A DNA stretch of 25,181 nucleotides from a virus: IMG/VR virus record IMGVR_UViG_3300042889_000570, positions 1-25,181 of that record, one strand, 5' to 3'. Under the pieces are notes generated by a model. The model was not told where the DNA came from. It searched no databases and worked only from the letters and a program-made list of their open reading frames with translations. The translations under genes were made by a program, and so were the position numbers. Every line of letters begins with the position of its first letter. Position 1 is the first letter of the stretch. Of this stretch, positions 15,496-22,243 are shown in pieces.

Positions 15496-16725
15496 TTACG
15501 CAACAGCGTAACGAATAATTACTATACCAGATCCACCTGATCCACCAGTGCCGCTTGTTAGCCCATGACCACCACCGCCACCGCCTGTGTTTGCAACGCC
15601 ATTTCTAGCAGATGCGGTTAATTGAGAGCCTCCGCCAGCTCCACCACCGTTTCCGCCTGCTGCTCCTGCTCCGCCACTGTTACTATTGTAGTAACCAGCA
15701 CCACCACCGCCTGCAAACCATCCTGATGGAGAGCCATACGCTGTAAAGTCAGAATAATACAAACCTGCTCCACCTGTTCCTGCTCCACCAGCATTGCCAT
15801 CTGCACCGGCTGCACCTGCACCACCACCTCCACCGCCTGCGTAGTGTGGTGCTCCATCACTGACGTTCGCACCACCGTTGCTGCCTTGACCAGATGTTCC
15901 ACGACCACCAGTATTTGCTGCGCTTGTTCTGACAGAGCCGCCTCCAGAACCTCCTGATGCTCCGTATCCACCCCCGCTGCTTACACCATTTGATGCACTA
16001 AGTCCTTCTGAACCAGAACCTCCACCGCCAATAGCCGTTAAAGATCCAAATACAGAATTAGAACCATTAGCTCCACGAATACTCATAGATCCAACACCAG
16101 TACCGCCTGCACCAACTGTTACTGTGTAATTTCCAGAAGTAACAGAATAATTTCCACTATATAGTAAACCACCTGCTCCACCTCCAGCTGCACCATTTGA
16201 ACATCCTGCACCACCTCCACCAGCTACTATTAAGTACTGAATATAAGAGCCTGCAGGAGCATCTATAACACTAAATTCGCCACTAGTAGTAAATACGTGT
16301 GTTCTGAAACCTCCACTAGTAGTAACTGTGCCCCCTGTAGCTTCTATTGCCCCAATATAGTTTAAATTATTCCAGTTGCCGTTATGGTATATCTCAAGAC
16401 GATTTGTAGTAGTGTTTACTCGTGTAGCACCTTGATAAACTGTTCCAGGTCGCTGTGCAGTTGTACCCGATGGTAAGTCAAAATAACCTGTACTTGTATT
16501 TGACTGATCACTAACAGCAGTTGGAGTTGGAGTAACAGATACTAAACCCCAACTAGCTGCTGTGCCGTCTGTTGTTAGATATTTTCCTGAATTGTTTGTT
16601 TGTGTTGGTAAAGCTGAAGCAGCTGTAGGAGATTTTGTCCAAGCTGTGCCGTTATAAGTCCAGGTAATTGAGTTGTGAGTATATGTTTGGTTTAATGTGG
16701 GACTTGAAGGAAATTGTATTGCCAT
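15496..16725 (-). CDS. Glycine-rich tail fibre tip protein (409 residues)
   Basis: The protein starts with an N-terminal domain, MAIQFPSSPTLNQTYTHNSI TWTYNGTAW, shared with the genes at 18417 and 19673. A fibre-type linker follows (NNSGKYLTTDGTAASWG; STGYFDLPSGTTAQRPG). Next comes a beta domain leading to YLIVAGGGGAG near residue 165, then a glycine-rich region to the C-terminus closed by GGSGIVIIRY. Glycine-rich tips of this type can pack as polyglycine-II helices in phage adhesins (known for the S16 type); use of that fold here is inference. The ATG lies just after the upstream stop with no obvious Shine-Dalgarno. It is probably a host-range determinant. Confidence 0.82.
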   Translation of the reverse strand: MAIQFPSSPTLNQTYTHNSITWTYNGTAWTKSPTAASALPTQTNNSGKYLTTDGTAASWGLVSVTPTPTAVSDQSNTSTGYFDLPSGTTAQRPGTVYQGATRVNTTTNRLEIYHNGNWNNLNYIGAIEATGGTVTTSGGFRTHVFTTSGEFSVIDAPAGSYIQYLIVAGGGGAGCSNGAAGGGAGGLLYSGNYSVTSGNYTVTVGAGGTGVGSMSIRGANGSNSVFGSLTAIGGGGSGSEGLSASNGVSSGGGYGASGGSGGGSVRTSAANTGGRGTSGQGSNGGANVSDGAPHYAGGGGGGAGAAGADGNAGGAGTGGAGLYYSDFTAYGSPSGWFAGGGGAGYYNSNSGGAGAAGGNGGGAGGGSQLTASARNGVANTGGGGGGHGLTSGTGGSGGSGIVIIRYAVA

Positions 16726-16731
16726 GTTATA

Positions 16732-18045
16732 TTACGCCCTATATCTAATAATTACTATACCTGCACCACCTAGGCCACCAGCTCTGTTATCTGAAACACT
16801 ACTTCCTGCTGATGATCCACCACCACCACCGCCTGTGTTAAGTGTTCCTGCAACTCCTGCACCACTATATAAGGCTCCAGCACCGCCACCACCAGAACCA
16901 CCGGCTCCAGCTGTGACTCCACCGCCACCACCGCCACCACCACCGTACAAACCAGAAGCTCCAAAAGTAGTAAATATAGTAGCTGCTTTTCCTGCACCAC
17001 CTGCACCGCCTGTACCTCCGGAACCTGCAGTGCCGGCTGCTCCTGCGCCACCTCCGCCACCGCCTGCAGTACCACTGCTTTGGGCGTATACCATACCTGC
17101 ACCACCTGCAAAACCTTGACCAGAGGTACCTAAGCCGGCAGCAGAACCACTACCTGTACCGCCTCCTCCACCAGAAGAAAATGTTCCTGTTGGCGAAGCT
17201 ACACCATATACTGCTCCACCTCCACCTCCTAATGCCGTATATCCTAGAGCAATACTTGAAGCACCTTGACTACCGTTTGCGCTTAGACCTAATCCGCCTG
17301 CACCGCCGGCTCCAACAGTTATTGTGTATACTTGTGCACCCACAGAAATATTGGTGTACTCTAGCACGCCACCTCCACCTCCACCTCCACCTCGAGTTTC
17401 AGCGTATCCAGAACCGCCACCACCGCCACCACCGCCAACAATAATAATGTCTATTGTTCCAGTAGGGGGAGTTTCTACAACATTAAATGTACCTGAAGTA
17501 GTAAAACTATGGTATTTATAAGTACCTATAGTAGAAGTTGTTCCGCCTGTAGCTGTAATTCCGCCAATATAATTTAAATTGTTCCAAGCTGAGTTATAAT
17601 AAACTTCTAGATAATTTGTAGTAGTATTTATTCTAGTAGCTCCTTGTACTGCTGTGACAGGTCTCTCAGCTGTTGTACCTGTTGGCAGGTCAAAGTATCC
17701 AGTACTTGTGTTTATCTGATCACTTATTGCTGCAGCGCTAACAGTAGGTATAGTAGGTTTATTAGTAAGATCAGTATAGCTGCCACTAAAGCTGCTACCT
17801 CCGCCACCAGCTATTAATACCCACGATCCACCAGCATAAACATGTAAGTCACCTGTGTCGTCTTTTAACCAAAAAGCGCCTGTACTTGGACTCACAGGAG
17901 CAGTTGCGCTTACAGTAGCATTACCGCCCAAACCTGTGAGTACAGCAGCCAGAGTAGTAGCTCCGGTTCCGCCTTTGTCAGCAGACAAAACTCCATTTGA
18001 GTCTAAGCCTTCCGCTAATTTTGCTAATCTAGATGCTGTGCTCAT
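16732..18045 (-). CDS. Glycine-rich tail fibre tip protein with the other N-terminal cassette (437 residues)
   Basis: This protein joins the N-terminal cassette of the collagen-like and LamG genes (MSTASRLAKLAEGLDSNGVL, SADKGGTG) to a glycine-rich tip. The middle has SATAPVSPSTGAFWLKDDTG DLHVY and FSGSYTDLTNKPTIP, also found in the gene at 19673, and then STGYFDLPTGTTAERP as in the other tips. From about residue 200 (IDIIIVGGGGGGGG) it is very glycine-rich, with runs of eight glycines, and ends GGAGIVIIRYRA. AAGGA precedes the ATG. It is a chimera of two architectures in this array and a likely receptor-binding protein. Confidence 0.83.
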   Translation of the reverse strand: MSTASRLAKLAEGLDSNGVLSADKGGTGATTLAAVLTGLGGNATVSATAPVSPSTGAFWLKDDTGDLHVYAGGSWVLIAGGGGSSFSGSYTDLTNKPTIPTVSAAAISDQINTSTGYFDLPTGTTAERPVTAVQGATRINTTTNYLEVYYNSAWNNLNYIGGITATGGTTSTIGTYKYHSFTTSGTFNVVETPPTGTIDIIIVGGGGGGGGSGYAETRGGGGGGGGVLEYTNISVGAQVYTITVGAGGAGGLGLSANGSQGASSIALGYTALGGGGGAVYGVASPTGTFSSGGGGGTGSGSAAGLGTSGQGFAGGAGMVYAQSSGTAGGGGGGAGAAGTAGSGGTGGAGGAGKAATIFTTFGASGLYGGGGGGGGGVTAGAGGSGGGGAGALYSGAGVAGTLNTGGGGGGSSAGSSVSDNRAGGLGGAGIVIIRYRA

Positions 18046-18054
18046 GGTATTCCT

Positions 18055-18417
18055 TTACTGTGGCGTTATTCCTGGAACTTCTTCCCAAGTTTGTGCGGTT
18101 TCATTCCAACGATACATTTTGTCGTCCGTAGGCATTGCTACAGGAGGTTGCCATAAACAAGTATTAGTGTCTAAGGTCCATGACGCGTATGGTCGTGGAG
18201 GTGTAAAACAATCTTCTGTGGCATTGTAACTATACCCAATACCAGCAAAGTTTTTACGCAGTGGTGTACCGCCTTGTAGGTGCACACCACCATGTGTGTT
18301 GTATGATGTTTGAATCCATTGACCAGGACTTGTGTCCACGAATGTTTCGAAAAACTCTGGCTCAGCAACGATTACTTGTGTTACTACGCCGTCTGTTACT
18401 TTTGCAAAATGTGCCAT
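18055..18417 (-). CDS. Conserved small phage protein of the MAHFAK type, tail-array associated
   Basis: The 120-residue product starts MAHFAKVTDGVVTQVIVAEP. It includes QTSYNTHGGVHL, TPLRKNFAGIGYSYN, FTPPRPYASWTLDTNTCLW and DDKMYRWNETAQTWEEV. I recognise this layout from many cyanophage and other aquatic phage genomes, where it is annotated only as a hypothetical or virion protein. Its ATG overlaps the stop of the upstream glycine-rich gene (TAATG). It is the only non-adhesive-looking protein between the glycine-rich genes. The role is unknown; a structural or fibre-associated component is likely. Confidence 0.82.
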   Translation of the reverse strand: MAHFAKVTDGVVTQVIVAEPEFFETFVDTSPGQWIQTSYNTHGGVHLQGGTPLRKNFAGIGYSYNATEDCFTPPRPYASWTLDTNTCLWQPPVAMPTDDKMYRWNETAQTWEEVPGITPQ

Positions 18418-19670
18418 TATTGATACCTATATTTAATTATTACGATACCAGATCCGCCAGTACCGCCAAAGTTATTTGTAGTGTAGTGTGAACCACCACC
18501 GCCACCGCCACCGGTATTGGTTCCGCCATTACCGCCAGGAACGTTTGCTTGAGCAACAGTGCCACCTACTCCGCCAGCAGTACCTGTATTAAGACCCCCA
18601 GTACCTGCTAAACCTTGTGTGCTAGTACTTAAGGCTCCACCTCCGCCACCGCCTTGACCACCATTGCCACCATAACCAGTGTATCCTGAGCCACCGCCGC
18701 CGCCAGCCCAGTAAAGATTAGTGCCATTAATTGCATTTTGTATGCCCACACCACCATTAGCAGGATTAGTTGCGCCAGCAGCACCTGCACCGCCTCCTCC
18801 GCCAGGATACCACTGTCCACCACTATTGGCTCCGTTATTACCTTGACCTGAAGTACCCAGCCCCCGATTTGCGTTTTGACCAGAAGCACCTCCACCACTG
18901 CCGCCATTTAAAGCTGGTGCTCCTGCTGCATCGTGATCACTTGCCCCGCCACCGCCACCAATGGCAGTTGCCAAAGCGGTACCGCCTGGAATATAGATAA
19001 TGCTATTACTGCCACTGGTTCCTGCAAGCTGATTTGATCCAGCCAGTGCACCCGCACCTCCGGCACCTACAGTAATAGAATGACTTCCTGCGGTAAGTAC
19101 TACGTTAGTTCCGGCAAGTACGCCGCCGCCTCCGCCTCCGCCCCCCATATCACTACCACCACCACCACCGCCTGCTACTATTAAGTAGTCAACAGTTGCG
19201 TTTGCAGGAGCACTGGTGATAAGAAAATTATCGCTTGATAGAAAAGTGTGAATTTTAAAATCACCGCTGGTAGTAACTACACCGCCAGTTGCTGTGATAT
19301 ATCCAAAATACTGTACAGTATTCCATGCAGTGCCACTATATACTTCTAGTGAATTGTTTGTTGTGTTTATGCGAGTATATCCTGTTGTAGGAGACACAGG
19401 ACGTTGTGCTGTTGTTCCACTTGGTAAATCAAAAGCCCCTGTGCTAGTATTTGCTTGGTCACTTACTGCTGTAGGCGTTACACTTAATGTACCCCAACTA
19501 GCAGCTGTGCCATTTGTTGTTAAATATTTTCCTGAATTGCTTGTTTGTGTTGGTAAAGCTGAGGCAGCTGTAGGAGATTTTGTCCATCCTTTGCCATTAT
19601 ACGTCCAAGTTACTGAGTTGTACGTATAAGTCTGGTTTAATGCGGGACTTAAGGGAAATGAAATTGGCAT
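18417..19670 (-). CDS. Glycine-rich tail fibre tip protein (417 residues)
   Basis: The N-terminal domain MPISFPLSPALNQTYTYNSV TWTYNGKGW is the same type as in the genes at 15496 and 19673. Residues about 32-95 (KSPTAASALPTQTSNSGKYL) are nearly the same as in the 15496 gene at both protein and DNA level. A beta segment leads to YLIVAGGGGGGS near 163, followed by a glycine-rich tip ending GGSGIVIIKYRYQ. The ribosome binding site is weak (AGGT). It is most likely a duplicate of the 15496 gene with a diverged tip, and a probable host-recognition protein. Confidence 0.83.
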   Translation of the reverse strand: MPISFPLSPALNQTYTYNSVTWTYNGKGWTKSPTAASALPTQTSNSGKYLTTNGTAASWGTLSVTPTAVSDQANTSTGAFDLPSGTTAQRPVSPTTGYTRINTTNNSLEVYSGTAWNTVQYFGYITATGGVVTTSGDFKIHTFLSSDNFLITSAPANATVDYLIVAGGGGGGSDMGGGGGGGGVLAGTNVVLTAGSHSITVGAGGAGALAGSNQLAGTSGSNSIIYIPGGTALATAIGGGGGASDHDAAGAPALNGGSGGGASGQNANRGLGTSGQGNNGANSGGQWYPGGGGGAGAAGATNPANGGVGIQNAINGTNLYWAGGGGGSGYTGYGGNGGQGGGGGGALSTSTQGLAGTGGLNTGTAGGVGGTVAQANVPGGNGGTNTGGGGGGGSHYTTNNFGGTGGSGIVIIKYRYQ

Positions 19671-19672
19671 AA

Positions 19673-20956
19673 TTATTGAAACCTATATCTAACTATTATA
19701 ATTCCTGAACCACCGGCACCGCCACCTGATCCACCTGAGTAGTTCCAACCACCGCCACCACCGCCACCTGTGTTAGCAGTGCCTGGAGATCCAAAAGAAC
19801 CGTTCCAGCCAGCACCACCACCACCTAAACCGCCTGCCCCAGCTACCCCAGTACCTACTTGAGCACCGCCACCGCCTGCGTAATAAGTTGCAGTTCCGCT
19901 AATAGCAATAGAAAGCCCATCGCCACCTTTGCCAGTACCTCCAGTAGCAGCAGCATTTCCGCCAGCAAGTCCGGCCCCACCACCACCACCTGCAGCTCCG
20001 TCAATAGCACCGTTATACCCTATACCACCACTATTGCCTTGTCCAGAAGTACCTGAGCCAGGGGTAACACTGCCTCGACCTTCGTACATTTGAGCTCCAC
20101 CACCACTACCACCATTACCAGCTAGTCCAGAAGTACTGGGATTACTAAAAGCGCCCCGGCCTCCGCCTATAGCAGTTAAACTAAATCCTGTAGAATCGTT
20201 ACCACTTACAGCTGCGCCTTGATTAGGTCCACCTGCACCGCCTGCTCCTATTACAAGTGAGTAAACGCTTTCAGTAAGTGTAACACTAGTGTTATATATT
20301 AAACCACCTGCTCCACCACCGCCTCCAGTAGAGCCACCGCCACCGCCTCCGCCTGCAACCATTAATACTTCAAAAGGTGCACCAGCTTGAGTAACAGTAA
20401 AATTACCCGAACCTGTAAAAGTATGTACTTTAAAGTTACCGTCTGTGGTTACTGTGCCACCTGTGGCAGTAGAAAGACCTACACTTTTAATAACAGACCA
20501 GGCACCTGCATAATACATTTCAAGTGCTGAAGTTGTAGTGTTAACTCTCATAGCCCCTACTACTGGGGTACCGGGTCTTTGGGCAGTTGTGCCCGTTGGT
20601 AAATCAAAGTAACCAGTACTTGAGTTTAACTGATCGCTGACTGCTGCGGGAGTTGGTGCTGTTACAGTAGGTATAGTTGGTTTGTCTGTTAAGTCGTTGT
20701 AACTGCCGCTAAAAGCTGGTCCAGGATTAACACCTGTTAAAATCCAGTTACCGCCACCGTACACATAAAGATCGCCACTTTCGTTTTCTAACCACATGGC
20801 TCCATCTGTAGGACTTGCAGGCGCTGTTGCACTTGCTGTAACTGATGCACCGCTAGTACTTAACTTGCCCCAGCCTTTGCCGTTAAAAACCCAAGTAATT
20901 GAATTAAATGTATAAGTTTGATTTAGCGTTGGGTTACTAGGAAATGAAAAAGCCAT
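19673..20956 (-). CDS. Glycine-rich tail fibre tip protein (427 residues)
   Basis: It has the N-terminal domain MAFSFPSNPTLNQTYTFNSI TWVFNGKGW, then the ATAPASPTDGAMWLENESGD LYVYGGGNW and FSGSYNDLTDKPTIP segments that also occur in the gene at 16732. The STGYFDLPTGTTAQRP segment is common to all four long glycine-rich genes. The tip begins near residue 205 (EVLMVAGGGGGGG) and ends GGSGIIIVRYRFQ. AAGGAT precedes the ATG. It combines the anchor of one subgroup with the middle of another, again a mosaic. Likely a trimeric adhesin tip. Confidence 0.83.
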   Translation of the reverse strand: MAFSFPSNPTLNQTYTFNSITWVFNGKGWGKLSTSGASVTASATAPASPTDGAMWLENESGDLYVYGGGNWILTGVNPGPAFSGSYNDLTDKPTIPTVTAPTPAAVSDQLNSSTGYFDLPTGTTAQRPGTPVVGAMRVNTTTSALEMYYAGAWSVIKSVGLSTATGGTVTTDGNFKVHTFTGSGNFTVTQAGAPFEVLMVAGGGGGGGSTGGGGGAGGLIYNTSVTLTESVYSLVIGAGGAGGPNQGAAVSGNDSTGFSLTAIGGGRGAFSNPSTSGLAGNGGSGGGAQMYEGRGSVTPGSGTSGQGNSGGIGYNGAIDGAAGGGGGAGLAGGNAAATGGTGKGGDGLSIAISGTATYYAGGGGAQVGTGVAGAGGLGGGGAGWNGSFGSPGTANTGGGGGGGWNYSGGSGGGAGGSGIIIVRYRFQ

Positions 20957-20968
20957 ATTTATCCTTTA

Positions 20969-21871
20969 TTATACATCAGCTGTATTAGTTGCTGGGAAAG
21001 CTCTATCAGGTCCCCAAATTATTCGTACAGCACCGCCAGCGCCTACTCGCCCGCCATCGTCTAGGTACTGAACCGCTCCGGCTCCGCCACCAAATAGTGC
21101 ATCATAAGTACCTGGAGTATTAGTGCTGCCACCAGAGCCAGCACCGCCAGTACCACCATTAATTCCGCCTACTCCACTTGGGCCTTGGCCCCATATACCT
21201 ACTCCACCACCGTAGCCGCCTGGATTATTGTATTGACCGCCACCGCCTCCACCGCCACCACCAGTGCCACTTGGCGACTGAGTTGCATAATCAGTTACGC
21301 TTGAACCACCGTTGCCGCTATATCCGCCAGCACCGCCTCCGCCTGGTCTATTTTGAGCATCTCCTAAGGGAGGTACTCCACCATTGCCGCCGGTACCAAC
21401 ATTTGTATCTGTAGAAGGTGTGCCGCCTGTTTGCAAACTTGCGCCACCGGTGGCCAATACTGTTGCTTTGGAAGCAAACCAACTAGATCCCCCTAAATAA
21501 GGAACTGTTACTGGTCCGCCTGCACCTACTGTAACAGTATATGTAGTGCCTGGTATAACTGCAATATTATTTACATATCGTAAGTTACCGCCATTACCAG
21601 CACGCATATTCAAGGCGGAATTGTTACTGTTTCCAGTTCTTACACCGCCACCGCCACCCACACAAACCACGCTAACTAACGTGACTCCTGCTGGAGCAAT
21701 CCAAGTGTAAGTTCCCGGTGTTGTAAATGCTGCTTGTCCACCACGATTTACTACTGCAGATAATTTTTTTGATGCTATAGTATTAGACCTAATAATATTC
21801 CAAATACCTCCAGAAGCAAAAAGTGTTTTCTTAGTTGCACTTAAAACGCCACCAAGGTATCTTTTAGTCAT
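20969..21871 (-). CDS. Glycine-rich virion protein of the GAVRIIWG type (300 residues)
   Basis: The product starts MTKRYLGGVLSATKKTLFAS GGIW, a short N-terminus different from the other tips. It continues with AFTTPGTYTWIAPAGVTLVS VVCVGGGGG, a beta segment that opens a glycine-rich region reaching almost to the end. It closes with GAGGAVRIIWGPDRAFPATNT, a C-terminal signature I associate with many aquatic phage fibre proteins. GAGGAT lies nine bases before the ATG, which overlaps the upstream stop as TAATG. It is the shortest of the five glycine-rich proteins. Likely a tail fibre tip or a related virion adhesin. Confidence 0.8.
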   Translation of the reverse strand: MTKRYLGGVLSATKKTLFASGGIWNIIRSNTIASKKLSAVVNRGGQAAFTTPGTYTWIAPAGVTLVSVVCVGGGGGVRTGNSNNSALNMRAGNGGNLRYVNNIAVIPGTTYTVTVGAGGPVTVPYLGGSSWFASKATVLATGGASLQTGGTPSTDTNVGTGGNGGVPPLGDAQNRPGGGGAGGYSGNGGSSVTDYATQSPSGTGGGGGGGGGQYNNPGGYGGGVGIWGQGPSGVGGINGGTGGAGSGGSTNTPGTYDALFGGGAGAVQYLDDGGRVGAGGAVRIIWGPDRAFPATNTADV

Positions 21872-22242
21872 TAGCTTATATCCTCATAACTTACAGTTAC
21901 TACAAGTGCATTAGCTGTGCCTGCAGTAGCACCTAAACTAGAATTTTCTTCTAAATAATATTGACTAGACTTGTCAATTACATTTATTGTTGAATTTGCA
22001 GTTATTGACATAGTGCCCACAATTGCAAAACTAGTGCCTGCAATAGCTGCTGCATTATTATAAACTACTGTTACTGTTACTGCACTAGAAGTAGTATTAC
22101 TTACGTTTAATGTATTAACTTTTAAACATTTGCCGCTACTAGCGGCATTACTTAGCACACTAGTGGCACTAGTAGTTGTTAGACTAGTGCCACTTGTTTT
22201 GCCAGTTATTGTTGTTGCTCCAATTAAATTTGGTGCTGCCAT
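21871..22242 (-). CDS. Small virion protein, paralogue of the gene at 9919-10293
   Basis: The 123-residue product starts MAAPNLIGATTITGKTSGTS and ends ALVVTVSYEDIS. It matches the 9919 gene along its length. GGAGG lies five bases before this ATG, which is the deciding evidence. A longer reading from a TTG at 22252-22254 would add four residues but would place the Shine-Dalgarno inside the gene. The start is one base after the stop of the giant collagen-like gene. It is probably a fibre-associated virion protein. Confidence 0.8.
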   Translation of the reverse strand: MAAPNLIGATTITGKTSGTSLTTTSATSVLSNAASSGKCLKVNTLNVSNTTSSAVTVTVVYNNAAAIAGTSFAIVGTMSITANSTINVIDKSSQYYLEENSSLGATAGTANALVVTVSYEDIS

Positions 22243-22243
22243 G

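Noticed and set aside
15618-15971. Minus-strand glutamine- and valine-rich frame inside a glycine-rich gene
   Set aside because: It is an alternate frame of the 15496-16725 gene, with composition dictated by the glycine codons of the real frame. It has no ribosome binding site of note.
16697-17119. Plus-strand proline-rich open frame of about 140 codons, and similar ones at 10421-10660 and 22311-23225
   Set aside because: They are antisense shadows of Gly-X-Y and glycine-rich coding sequence on the minus strand: GGN codons read as NCC (Pro, Ala, Ser, Thr). They have no operon context on the plus strand.
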